From Lucinisca nassula (taxonomy: Eukaryota; Mollusca; Bivalvia; Lucinida; Lucinidae), in assembly GCA_963580285.1 (NCBI GenBank), contig OY757011.1, positions 161,621,908 to 161,685,907 of the forward strand: 64,000 bases of DNA, written 5' to 3'. The notes under the pieces were generated by a model that was given only the letters and a program-made list of their open reading frames with translations, was not told the DNA's origin and did no database searches. Positions 8,260 through 17,475 of this stretch are shown here, one piece after another (the first letter of the stretch is position 1; the number at the start of each line of letters is the position of its first letter). The translations under genes and the position numbers were made by a program.

Positions 8260-10581
8260 ATGTCGGTTAACGTGTATACTTGCACACAGGCAGACCTAGA
8301 GTCTTTACACAAGATAGGGTCACAGTCAGCAGTCAAAATCATTGCTTTAAGGAATGAGGTACTAGCTGGACAAAGGCCCCATATTACCATTGAGGATTTG
8401 GTAGCAATCCGCCTTTCACAACAGGAATGGCAGGATTTTATTGATAGCGGATCATTTTCTATTGACCCGATAGATATTACAATTAATCCAACAAATACCA
8501 CGGTTGGACAAGAGCTGCCAAGTGCTGTGTCTACAACAATCACAGCCACAAAAGAAAAAGAATGCTTTGAGTCAAAAATGGCCAATGCAATTTCTATTTT
8601 GGGAACAAGTATGGATAAATTGGATTCAAATTTCCAAAATTTTGCTTCAGCCATTACACAGCAAGTCAAAGGGTTGACTGAATCCGTTTTATCTATTCGA
8701 GATCAAAACGAAGGAATGAAATACCATATAGACTGCATTGAAAAAGATAAATTGGATATCAAAAAAAGACTTTCCAGTCATGATATCTTTTTGCAAGATA
8801 TCAATAAAATTCTGCCTCCTCCTTCAACCCCAGTATCGTCCATGTTACCATCTTTTACGGGGTATTTTCCTATTTCACCACCACCTGGAATACCAAGGCA
8901 GCCCATTTTTCCTGATACATCAGTATTAACCAATGTGGTAACAATGAATGATGTTAAACCGAATATGCAGCAGTCTGTTATAGATGCTGTTTCAAAAATC
9001 ATTCCTTCATCCGCAGTTTATAACAAGGGTGGTGGGAATGTAGCTGTGGTTACGACTACCACCAATGTTTGTCAGGAACCGGTCCCTACTTCTATGAAAC
9101 AAAAGGTTTCAACAACTTCCTTTTCAAAGAGTGTATCGGCAAATGCCGATAATGAGGAAGTTTGCATACGAGGGCGGTCTCGTCACAGAAAGAATCGTTA
9201 TACAGGGTCTGATACTAGTTTAAGCCCATCACCAGCCCCACCAAAAATGGAACGATTTTCTGGCGATCCTTCTAAATTGTCTTGGAATGCTTTTATTGCA
9301 AAATTTTCTAGAACTGCTATTCGCCGTGATTGGTCAGAAGACAAGAAGCTGGATAGATTATTTGATTGTCTTACTGACAAAGCATTAGAATATGCCAATC
9401 GTTCTGTCAATAGGGATGACTATAATGAACTTAAAAAAGAATTGGCCTTAAGATTTGACATGAGAGATGCACCAGTAGCTGCACGACAGCAGTTACATGT
9501 TATTAAACAAAGTGAGGAGGAAACTTTGGAAGACTTCTTGCAAAGAGTACTCACCATCACTATGGATGGTTATCAAAAAACAGACACTGATACAGTGCAA
9601 CAAATTGCCACAGAGTCATTCCTTCGTGGCTGCAAATATAAGGAAGCGGCCATGGTGGTAATGAACGAGTCAGTTAGCACTATACAGGATGCATGTCGTA
9701 GGGTCAAAACTATTATGGCTAACAAGAAAGCCATAGGAGGGGGAAGAGTGTCATTTCAGGAAAGAATTTTTACCATTGATGAAGAGACACGAGTCTCTAA
9801 TATTGAAAAGACATTAAAGGAGGTAGTAAAAACTCTTCATAGTACAACAGGATCTCCATCTCGGTATGGGTCCCCGACTCAAGGTCAAAACAGCTTTAGA
9901 CAAAGATCCCCAGATTATTACCGAGGTAATTCACCCCGCCAGTTTTACAGGGGTCAGTCACCCACTAGACCAGGTGCCCCTCATGGGGGTCAGTCTCCAA
10001 TCATACAGGGTACAGGTATGAGATATCCCAATAACCCCCCTTATAGAGACCAGTCACTCACAAGACAAAGAACATGGGATAATTTTCCTTATGTTCCTTT
10101 CAATAACCCCCCTTATAGAGACCAGTCACCAACAAGACCAAGAACAGGGGATAGTTATCCTTATGTTCCCGTCAATCCAAACACAGATAATCCCTATAGG
10201 GGCCGGTCTCCTGTCAGGCGAGAAATGGGTGGTGGCTATCCCTATAGGGGTAGTTACCAACAGAGAAGTCCTAATAGGGATGGAAGGGATAGAGCAACAG
10301 AATGGTATGGATGGCCTGCGCAAATGCGGGGATATCCATACATGCTAGATTACCCCCCATCTAAAGCAAATTATCCATCAGAGGGTTTTTCGCCTACTCC
10401 ACCCTGGGTTGGAGATGGATCTCTAAAACAGGGTGACACATTTGCGTCAAAATCACAACCGCCGATATCTCAGTATCGCAACCGTAGTCCTGACACAAAA
10501 GTTCGGAATACGTCGGGTCCGCTTGAGGCAACTCAAGATTTAAATGCCAGCGGACTGGGTGTACCGGCGACGAACACCTAG
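8260..10581 (+). CDS. gag: Gag polyprotein with N-terminal helix-hairpin-helix
   Basis: This 773-residue structural protein would form the particle that packages element RNA. Residues 9-50 (TQADLESLHKIGSQ... to IEDLVAI) resemble a ComEA-like helix-hairpin-helix, a non-specific DNA-binding fold unusual in Gag. Residues about 98-188 look like a coiled coil. Residues about 328-492, from KMERFSGDPSKLSWNAFI, are a recognisable retrotransposon capsid domain. Residues about 530-700 are rich in R, S, P, Y and G with repeated YRDQSPTR motifs and probably bind RNA. No CCHC zinc knuckle is present. The start has an acceptable context (CAACAATG). It ends in TAG at 10579-10581, inside the frameshift stem. 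It is longer than most Ty3-type Gags. Confidence 0.9.
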   Translation: MSVNVYTCTQADLESLHKIGSQSAVKIIALRNEVLAGQRPHITIEDLVAIRLSQQEWQDFIDSGSFSIDPIDITINPTNTTVGQELPSAVSTTITATKEKECFESKMANAISILGTSMDKLDSNFQNFASAITQQVKGLTESVLSIRDQNEGMKYHIDCIEKDKLDIKKRLSSHDIFLQDINKILPPPSTPVSSMLPSFTGYFPISPPPGIPRQPIFPDTSVLTNVVTMNDVKPNMQQSVIDAVSKIIPSSAVYNKGGGNVAVVTTTTNVCQEPVPTSMKQKVSTTSFSKSVSANADNEEVCIRGRSRHRKNRYTGSDTSLSPSPAPPKMERFSGDPSKLSWNAFIAKFSRTAIRRDWSEDKKLDRLFDCLTDKALEYANRSVNRDDYNELKKELALRFDMRDAPVAARQQLHVIKQSEEETLEDFLQRVLTITMDGYQKTDTDTVQQIATESFLRGCKYKEAAMVVMNESVSTIQDACRRVKTIMANKKAIGGGRVSFQERIFTIDEETRVSNIEKTLKEVVKTLHSTTGSPSRYGSPTQGQNSFRQRSPDYYRGNSPRQFYRGQSPTRPGAPHGGQSPIIQGTGMRYPNNPPYRDQSLTRQRTWDNFPYVPFNNPPYRDQSPTRPRTGDSYPYVPVNPNTDNPYRGRSPVRREMGGGYPYRGSYQQRSPNRDGRDRATEWYGWPAQMRGYPYMLDYPPSKANYPSEGFSPTPPWVGDGSLKQGDTFASKSQPPISQYRNRSPDTKVRNTSGPLEATQDLNASGLGVPATNT

Positions 10582-13500
10582 TCCGATCTGATCTGAGTCG
10601 CTCTGGCGAAGTGCCTTGTGAAGTGCTAGAGGTGTCCCTCCCTAGTCATAGAAATTTAACAGCGTCAGTCAAGCTTTTAATGAATGGTAAGTCAACAAAT
10701 GCTGTTTTAGATTCTGCTGCTATGGTGACCCTGGTTCGTGATGATTTTTTAAAGTCTGTTTACAATCCAAAGGAATTGGGACCTGTTTGTGTTCTTAAGG
10801 GAATAGGGGCTGATCCTGTGCATGGGCGCATGGTATACAATGTGCCCATTACCATAGGGACACAAACATTCTTGCACACAGTTTGTGCAGCTCCTGTGAA
10901 AGATATTTGTCTTTTGGGTTTAGATTATATGGTAGCAACTGGATGTGTTATGGATCTTGGTAATGAGCTTTTGAAAGTAGGTCAGGAGCTGGTTCCCATT
11001 AGTGTCGCCATGGCAGAAGAGCAACAATTTTCAAAAGTCACTGTAATACGACGTACAGTCATTCAGCCGAATTCGGTTGGTTTTGTGAAAGCTCAACTTG
11101 ATAATCCTATTGAAGGATCTTATATGGTTGAGAGTTGTCCAACTAAGCATACTCTTGCCTCCAGAGTATACGGCGAAGGGAATTATGTAACTTTAAGGGT
11201 TGTCAATGATTCTGATCAATTTGTTACTTTCAAAAAGGGAAATAAGATTGGTCATGCAGAACCAGCAGACAAAATAGCAAATCATGATTCTACTCAAGAA
11301 GCCACAATATTTCAAACTACCCAAACAAGTGGGGTTGCAGAGCAAGATGACACTGAATGTGAGGGTATTCCTACTCATCTTAAGCAAATGTATTTGGATA
11401 ATATCACTGATCTTTCGGACCATCAAAAATGTGAATTTAAACATTTGCTATCAGAATTTCCAGACATTTTTTCAAAAGATGACTTTGACCTTGGGTGTTT
11501 AAATATTGGAGTCGAACATAAAATTAAGACTCATGATGAAATACCAGTTGTTGAAAAATTTCGAAGAACCCCTCTTCAGTTTCAAAAACAGGAACAAGAA
11601 TACATTGAAAAGCTTCTTAAACAAAAAGTAATAGAACCATCAGTGTCAGAATGGTCGGCAGCCCCAGTCCTTGTCAGAAAAAAAACAGGAGAGCTTCGGT
11701 ATTGCATTGACTACCGAGCTCTCAATGCAAAAACATACAAAGATAATTATTGTCTCCCACTGATTGAGGACTGTCTGGATTCCCTTCATGGTAAGCATCT
11801 CTTCTGTCTTCTCGACCTTTGCAGTGGATATTATCAAATTCCCCTGGAAAGGATTTCGAAACCCAAAACTTCATTTGGGACACGATTTGGGAGCTTCCAA
11901 TGGTCCAGACTCCCAATGGGGCTCTGCACGGCCCCTGCCACGTTCCAAAGGGCCATGCAATTGGTCCTGAGAGGGCTAACTTGGCAGGAAGTGATCGTTT
12001 ATTTAGATGATGTTATAGTTCTGGGCACTGATTTTGAGGATGCATTGTCAGCATTAAGGAAAGTTTTTTTACGTTTCCGGGAACATAACTTGAAATTAAA
12101 ACCAAGGAAATGCCACTTCTTCAGAGAACAGGTGGAGTTTCTGGGCAAGCTTGTAAGCGGAAACGGTGTCTCAATATCCCCAGATAAGTTAGAGGCTGTG
12201 AAAAAGTGGCCTGTTCCTTTGAATGCCAAGGAGCTTCAGTCATTCCTTGGATTCATGAATTACCATAGAAGCCATATTAGAAATTTTGCACAGGTCTCTG
12301 CTGACCTATATGACATAACCAGTGTAGAAAAATTTACTTGGAAAAGCAAACACCAGGTCGCTTTTGAAAAATTAAAAGAATTAGCTATAACAGCCCCCAT
12401 GCTCTCACATCCATCACCTGATGGAGAATTCATTTTAGACACAGATGCCAGCCATACTCAAATAGGTGCAGCACTTTACCAGATTCAAGATGGTGTGGAG
12501 AAGCCCATTTGCTTTGCCAGTCATGTTTTATTAAAGCAGCATAGAAACTACTGCACAACGCGTAAAGAACTTTTGGCAGTAGTGAAGTTCTGTCGCCAGT
12601 TTCGGCATTACTTGCTGGGACGCCCTTTCATTATCAGAACTGATCACAATTCCCTTGTTTGGCTTACCCGTTTCAAGCATCTGGAAGGGCAGTTAGCACG
12701 GTTTATCGAGGAACTGTCCCAATATGATTTTAAAATTTACCATAGGAAAGGCACAGAACACTGTAACGCGGATGCTCTGAGTCGAATAAGAGACCCCTTA
12801 GAGGCTTGCGACTGCTACAGAGCCGGTCAGAATTTAAGTGATCTCCCCTGTGGAGGTTGCAATTACTGTACGCGGGCACATAAGCAATGGGCTCGGTTTA
12901 ACACTGATGTAGATGATGTAGTCCCTCTAGCAGTGCGTAGTGTTCAACCAATAAATCCTGTTTCAGTTTTGACGGGGATCCGGACGGTCTCAAATTGGAT
13001 GGAAAGTCTGTCTGCACCTGAACTCAGGGAAGCACAGGTTGAGGACCCAAACATTGGCATTATCATTAATTGGCTTGAGCATTCCTATGAGCCCACCACT
13101 CGGGTATTACAACTTTGTAGCCCAGAAACAAGAGCTCTCTGGCTAATTAAAGATCATTTGGTATTTAAGGGACATGTTTTGTACTATTCCTGGGCAAACA
13201 GGGACGATCGTAGTGATTGCCTTGTTGTCCCTGCGAAATTTCGACAAAAAGTTTTATATCTTTGTCATGATTTGAAAAGTTCTGGACATTTAGGTCAAAC
13301 CAAAACATTGGATAGACTTAAACAACAGTTTTACTGGCATGGTATGTCCAGAGACTGTAACATATATGTGCAGCAGTGTGGTAGTTGTAATAAGAACAAA
13401 AGAGGAAATCGGACACCTAGGAGTGCTCAAGAAATGTATCATGCCGGATATCCTATGGAACGAGTCCATCTGGATATTTTAGGACCTATTAATCCCAAAA

Positions 13501-14660
13501 GTAGGTCAGGTTCAGTGTATGTGCTGGTCATGGTGGACCAGTTCACAAAATGGGTCGAATTGGCAGCACTACCTGCTCAGAATGCAGAATTAACAGCCAT
13601 TGCTTTTTTAAAACATTTTGTAGTTACATTTGGCTGTCCTTTAGAAATACACACCGATCAAGGTAGAAATTTCGAGAGTGACCTCTTTCAGTCATTCTGT
13701 AAATTGCTGGAAATAACAAAAACTAGGACTACCCCATATCACCCCTCTGGGAACGGCCAGGTAGAGGTTTTTAACCGTACTGTCCTTCAGATGATTCGGA
13801 CTTATATCTCCCGTGGGTTCAAGGACTGGGACGAGCATCTTCCCCTTATTGCCATGGCCCTACACTCAATGAAAAACAAATCAACTGGTTTTTCCGCCAA
13901 TATGCTTATGCTGGGGAGAGAAATTATTCAGCCCATTGATCTTATCCTTGGCCTATCTAGCGCCACTCCCCGGGACCCTCCATCTTGGGTTGATAATCTT
14001 ACTCGTAATCTTGCCAATGTACATAAGCTGGCCAGGGAGAAGATTGGCAACACTCAACTGCGCCAGAAAAGAGATTACGACCTAAGGGTGTTTGAGAAAT
14101 CCTATAAAGAAGGCGATGTTGTCTATCTAAGAGACTCATCTTCCCAAATAGGTATAAGTTCAAAGTTGCGACCCCCGTGGAAAGGACCATATTTAGTAGT
14201 CCGTGCTCGTCCACCAGTCTACGCACTCCAAGGGAGACGAAAAGTGCAATTTGTACACCATGACCGCATTAAAGTATGTCGTGACTCTGTTTTCCCACTT
14301 TGGTTGCAAAGACAGAGACATGAACTTCTTAACACTTTACCCATGACTGCTGGGGAAAACGAAAATGAGGACCCCGAGGAATCCAGTCAGGACAGGTTTC
14401 CAGGTGGCGGATTGTTTGATCCTGATCAGACTCTACCGTACATGTGGGGAGATTGTTCTGACATGCCTCTACCATACCTGTTTGGGGAGGACTCTCAGAC
14501 CTTTGATTCTGGTGCTGAGGGATCTATCGGGGACATTGATAGCACTTCGCAGATGCCGACAGGCGACTCGGATTCTGGCTCCGATGACGATACAATTTTG
14601 GAGCCAAGAACAACAAGGGCTGGTAGAAAGATCCAACTTCCAGCACGTTTCAGGGACTGA
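10527..14660 (+). CDS. pol: Pol polyprotein: protease, RT, RNase H, integrase
   Basis: Expressed by the frameshift at 10545, so it needs no ATG. Numbering here counts the codon at 10611 as residue 1. An aspartic protease is near residue 34 (DSA active site in AVLDSAAMVTLV). Reverse transcriptase has LPMGLCTAPATFQRAM and the catalytic YLDD at 464-467. RNase H has its first aspartate at 612 (DTDAS) and ADALSR at the end. Integrase has the H886/H893/C923/C926 zinc site and the D955, D1016, E1052 triad with the 35-residue D-E spacing. A GPY motif is at 1192-1194 and there is no chromodomain. The acidic tail of about 100 residues is unassigned. No stop or frameshift interrupts it and all catalytic residues are present, so the enzyme is probably functional. 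Confidence 0.95.
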   Translation, partial: GNSRFKCQRTGCTGDEHLVRSDLSRSGEVPCEVLEVSLPSHRNLTASVKLLMNGKSTNAVLDSAAMVTLVRDDFLKSVYNPKELGPVCVLKGIGADPVHGRMVYNVPITIGTQTFLHTVCAAPVKDICLLGLDYMVATGCVMDLGNELLKVGQELVPISVAMAEEQQFSKVTVIRRTVIQPNSVGFVKAQLDNPIEGSYMVESCPTKHTLASRVYGEGNYVTLRVVNDSDQFVTFKKGNKIGHAEPADKIANHDSTQEATIFQTTQTSGVAEQDDTECEGIPTHLKQMYLDNITDLSDHQKCEFKHLLSEFPDIFSKDDFDLGCLNIGVEHKIKTHDEIPVVEKFRRTPLQFQKQEQEYIEKLLKQKVIEPSVSEWSAAPVLVRKKTGELRYCIDYRALNAKTYKDNYCLPLIEDCLDSLHGKHLFCLLDLCSGYYQIPLERISKPKTSFGTRFGSFQWSRLPMGLCTAPATFQRAMQLVLRGLTWQEVIVYLDDVIVLGTDFEDALSALRKVFLRFREHNLKLKPRKCHFFREQVEFLGKLVSGNGVSISPDKLEAVKKWPVPLNAKELQSFLGFMNYHRSHIRNFAQVSADLYDITSVEKFTWKSKHQVAFEKLKELAITAPMLSHPSPDGEFILDTDASHTQIGAALYQIQDGVEKPICFASHVLLKQHRNYCTTRKELLAVVKFCRQFRHYLLGRPFIIRTDHNSLVWLTRFKHLEGQLARFIEELSQYDFKIYHRKGTEHCNADALSRIRDPLEACDCYRAGQNLSDLPCGGCNYCTRAHKQWARFNTDVDDVVPLAVRSVQPINPVSVLTGIRTVSNWMESLSAPELREAQVEDPNIGIIINWLEHSYEPTTRVLQLCSPETRALWLIKDHLVFKGHVLYYSWANRDDRSDCLVVPAKFRQKVLYLCHDLKSSGHLGQTKTLDRLKQQFYWHGMSRDCNIYVQQCGSCNKNKRGNRTPRSAQEMYHAGYPMERVHLDILGPINPKSRSGSVYVLVMVDQFTKWVELAALPAQNAELTAIAFLKHFVVTFGCPLEIHTDQGRNFESDLFQSFCKLLEITKTRTTPYHPSGNGQVEVFNRTVLQMIRTYISRGFKDWDEHLPLIAMALHSMKNKSTGFSANMLMLGREIIQPIDLILGLSSATPRDPPSWVDNLTRNLANVHKLAREKIGNTQLRQKRDYDLRVFEKSYKEGDVVYLRDSSSQIGISSKLRPPWKGPYLVVRARPPVYALQGRRKVQFVHHDRIKVCRDSVFPLWLQRQRHELLNTLPMTAGENENEDPEESSQDRFPGGGLFDPDQTLPYMWGDCSDMPLPYLFGEDSQTFDSGAEGSIGDIDSTSQMPTGDSDSGSDDDTILEPRTTRAGRKIQLPARFRD
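10539..10602 (+). promoter_or_regulatory. -1 ribosomal frameshift signal: slippery heptamer, stem and likely pseudoknot
   Basis: T TTA AAT (10539-10545) is a canonical X XXY YYZ heptamer in the gag reading frame. The pol frame is -1 and open from 10527, overlapping gag by 55 bases. After a 5-base spacer, 10551-10562 pairs with 10574-10585 in a 12-bp stem with one G-U pair. Loop bases 10567-10571 (GCGAC) can pair with 10597-10601 (GTCGC) to form an H-type pseudoknot. The gag stop lies in the 3' arm. Confidence 0.88.
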
Positions 14661-15440
14661 CCTAGGGGTATGTACTGTACAAACGTGTATGTGACATCTG
14701 ACTTCATTGCAGACATTTCAGCTCCTTGTAGTTTGATGTTGCTTTGAATTCAGGTGACACCTGTATTGTGTTATTGACATCTGTTTGGATTCTGGTCATT
14801 TCAGCTCATTGAAGTTTGATGATCAGTTTGCAATCAGATGGCATATTATGTGTGTGTGATGTTTTAGCCGTGACGTTTGATTGCGGGGTAGTCATTTCAG
14901 CTCTTTGAAGTTTGGTGACATCTTGGATTCAGGCGACACAATGTGTAAATTGTGAGTCGGACATATTTGGGTGTCTTTGCGTTTTTTTCATATTGGTCAT
15001 TTTAGCCTTTTGCAGTTTGGTGACCGGTGTGGAATCATTGATGTTTATTCTTTTTCTTTCATGATGTCTGGTCTCATGGCATTTCAGCTCTTTGAAGTTT
15101 GGTGATGTCATGTGATCAGGTAGCATGATATTGTAAATGTTGAATGTTTTTTATGTTGTCGTCTGTTTTGGTGGTTGTCATTCTAGTCTTATGAAGTTTA
15201 ATGACGCCATTAATTCAGTCGATATGTTTGTCTTAATAACAATGGCATTTGCATGTCGTTTGGGCTCGTGGTGATCATTTCATCTCTTTGAAGTTTGATG
15301 GTGATTACGAGTTCGGATGGCAAAATTTTTAACCTTGGCGTCATGATGACGTCTGTGTTGTGGTCGTCATTTCAGCTCTTTTGTAGTTTGGTGACACCAT
15401 AGATTCAGGCGTCATAGGTTGTCTTTGTGCTGAGGGCAAC
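14661..15440 (+). repeat. Degenerate array of about 90-100-bp units after pol
   Basis: The phrase CATTTCAGCTCTTTGAAGTT, variously mutated, followed by TGGTGAC and often ATTCAGGCGACA, occurs about eight times (near 14710, 14797, 14892, 14996, 15078, 15177, 15274 and 15366). Each copy contains a TTTCAG that could mimic a splice acceptor. The array has no open frame and fills the gap before the TatD gene. Confidence 0.75.
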
Positions 15441-15503
15441 CAGTTTGCAACGTAACCCGTTTGCGATGGTCATTTTATCCCATTGGCATGGAATGATCAT
15501 TAT

Positions 15504-15621
15504 GAACGGGATTGATATAACTCCTGTTTGTTTTGAGCCAGTCATTCCAGACAAAAATTTGTGAACAGGATTAGTATGACTCCTGTCTGTTTTGGGCCAG
15601 CCATTTCAGACAATAATTTCA
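15504..15621 (+). repeat. 59-bp tandem duplication upstream of the TatD gene
   Basis: GAACGGGATTGATATAACTC at 15504 recurs as GAACAGGATTAGTATGACTC at 15563, each followed by CTGT(T/C)TGTTTTG(A/G)GCCAG. Confidence 0.75.
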
Positions 15622-15677
15622 TGGGTGGAAAGGTCCTAATTGTATTACACATGAACCATGAGAACATCTAGACAGTT

Positions 15678-15698
15678 CTGTTACTTTTATTACAGAAC
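15678..15698 (+). promoter_or_regulatory. Splice acceptor directly before the TatD start codon
   Basis: CTGTTACTTTTATTACAG ends at 15695, giving a pyrimidine tract plus CAG, and the ATG follows after three bases (AAC). Joined to the donor at 7293, it would give a subgenomic mRNA with this ATG as the first start. This is inferred from sequence only. Confidence 0.6.
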
Positions 15699-17105
15699 AT
15701 GCCTCCCAAGACCAAGAGGGCCAGGATTCAGACCAATTGCCAAGTCTGTGGCAACCGATCTACCCATATTTTCAAACACATGAGGAGGGTTCATTTCCCA
15801 TGGTACTTGAACCCTGCTACAGCATGTGTAGATTGCCATATTTCGGCAGGAATGGAGGGGGATCTCGAACAGGTCCATCCACAGCACCAGCTGTTCACTG
15901 GGGAGGCTCAGCTCAGCGGCTGGTTCATGCTCATGAACGGATTATTTTTGTTCTTGAGTCAGCAACTGGGTCTGGGTTCCCCCATGGAGCTGCTGGGGTG
16001 TGCAGCGGTTCGAGAGCTCACTCCTGATACTGTCAGGTTCTCTGAGAGGGATTTATTTTTTCTCAGGGACTATGATTCGAGAGCCGGATTGGAACCAGTT
16101 TCATCTGCTATCTATTTAAGCATTCCCCCAACTAGACTTATTGCTTTAACACATCCAAAACTTTTTGTACTTCTAATCACCCAACTGAACCCTGATGTAA
16201 TTTCCCAGCTCAAGTTTTATACCCGTTATGCATTGTATGATGGCTCCATTCCGCCTGAGGGTTATTCCATATTGAAGAGGGGGATTATTGATGCCCATTT
16301 TCATATGGATAAGCTCTCGGATTTTAGATGCATATCGCTGTCTGATCTGGAGGGCTCGAGACCAATACCAATTAGACTGCCGTTCGCGATAGCTAATTAT
16401 GTCTACCCATCAAGATGGAATTTGATAGGTGATCGGGTCAGGATGGATCCTCGGCTGAAAATTACTCTGGGGGTTCATCCTCATCTGATCACTAATGATG
16501 ATTGTGACACTCTGTACGGCCGGTTGGAGAGATTGTTACAGAAGCATCCTGAGGCGGTTGGTATCGGCGAGGTCGGCATTGATCACACTAGCAAATGCTA
16601 TCATAACCGATGTCGGACAAGGCAGGCTTGTAGTGATGAGAAAATAATGGCTCAACGCCGATTCCTCTCCCTTGCTCTCCAACTTGCCAAGCGAGAAAAT
16701 AAACCAGTAGTGCTGCATGTGCGGGATGAAGGTACTGGATTGGCTGCAGCTCAGGTCTTGAATCTACTTGAGAATCTAGACATGACAAACCACCCGATTC
16801 ATCGCCATTGCTTTACTGGGGATGTTGCTGAGTATAGGACCTGGACCAATACCTTACCCAATTGTTATTTTAGTATAGCCCCAAAAAGTATTCGTGACCA
16901 TAGAACCATGCATGCTCTCGGTACATTTGATAACCGGAATCGATTGCTGCTAGAAACTGATGCAGATTATTTTGCAGGTTTCCCCTTTCCCTGGTCTGTC
17001 AATAAGGTTGCAGAGGCAGCAGCACAGTCCTTAAATATCACCATGACTGATTTGATCAGAGGTTGTAACAGTAATGCAGCCAAGCTGTATCAGTTACCCT
17101 GGTAG
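15699..17105 (+). CDS. C2H2 zinc-finger plus TatD-family metal-dependent nuclease
   Basis: 468 residues on the same strand as gag-pol. Residues 14-32 have a C-X2-C-X9-H-X4-H zinc-finger pattern, with another C43/C46/H47 cluster. Residues 60-190 are unassigned. Residues about 192-468 are a full TatD domain: IIDAHFHMD (H200, H202), LGVHPH (258-262), GIGEVGID (E291), KPVVLHVRD (H340), HRHCFTG (H370) and LLLETDADY (D421). These are all six expected metal ligands. TatD enzymes are TIM-barrel, divalent-metal hydrolases acting on DNA (3'-5' exonuclease, AP endonuclease) and sometimes RNA, usually about 260 residues alone. The basic start (MPPKTKRAR) may aid nuclear entry. It sits where env would be, so its role in the element (processing cDNA, targeting or host defence) is open. 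The domain call is firm and the function inferred. Confidence 0.9.
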   Translation: MPPKTKRARIQTNCQVCGNRSTHIFKHMRRVHFPWYLNPATACVDCHISAGMEGDLEQVHPQHQLFTGEAQLSGWFMLMNGLFLFLSQQLGLGSPMELLGCAAVRELTPDTVRFSERDLFFLRDYDSRAGLEPVSSAIYLSIPPTRLIALTHPKLFVLLITQLNPDVISQLKFYTRYALYDGSIPPEGYSILKRGIIDAHFHMDKLSDFRCISLSDLEGSRPIPIRLPFAIANYVYPSRWNLIGDRVRMDPRLKITLGVHPHLITNDDCDTLYGRLERLLQKHPEAVGIGEVGIDHTSKCYHNRCRTRQACSDEKIMAQRRFLSLALQLAKRENKPVVLHVRDEGTGLAAAQVLNLLENLDMTNHPIHRHCFTGDVAEYRTWTNTLPNCYFSIAPKSIRDHRTMHALGTFDNRNRLLLETDADYFAGFPFPWSVNKVAEAAAQSLNITMTDLIRGCNSNAAKLYQLPW

Positions 17106-17297
17106 AATATTTTTTCTCCCAAAATCCAGCTCCATTCAGTAACATGCAGTTCGAAAGTTATTATGACAATTTCGTAATTGTTGGGTTCTCGCGCATTTTC
17201 AGTGAAAGTAATTACCTTTAAATTCTTAGTGACTTTAGATACGTTTTCTCTGCTCGATATGGAGTGAAAATAGGGCTTCATGAAATTTGTAACTGCT

Positions 17298-17475
17298 GGT
17301 TCATGGTGATTCCTACAGTGACCAGCTCTTTGTAGTTTTCATATGTGGGATCACTTTGGGTCAGTGAAGTGCATTTTATTTCCCCTTTGTATGGATGGTT
17401 CATAGTGATTCCTACAGTGACCAGCTCTTTGTAGTTTTCATATGTGGGATCATTTTGGGTCAATGAAGTGCATTT
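17298..17475 (+). repeat. 99-bp tandem duplication after the TatD gene
   Basis: GGTTCATGGTGATTCCTACA at 17298 returns at 17397 as GGTTCATAGTGATTCC, followed in both by GTGACCAGCTCTTTGTAG and TCAGTGAAGTGCATTT-like sequence. The ACCAGCTCTTTGTAGTTT core echoes the array after pol. Confidence 0.8.

Noticed and set aside
8244..8669. 141-codon ORF antisense to gag
   Set aside because: It lies fully opposite a well-supported coding region with capsid and HhH features, and has no resemblance of its own.
15699..17105. Reading the third retrotransposon ORF as an env gene
   Set aside because: No signal peptide, furin-type site or C-terminal membrane anchor. The TatD metal-ligand motifs explain it fully.
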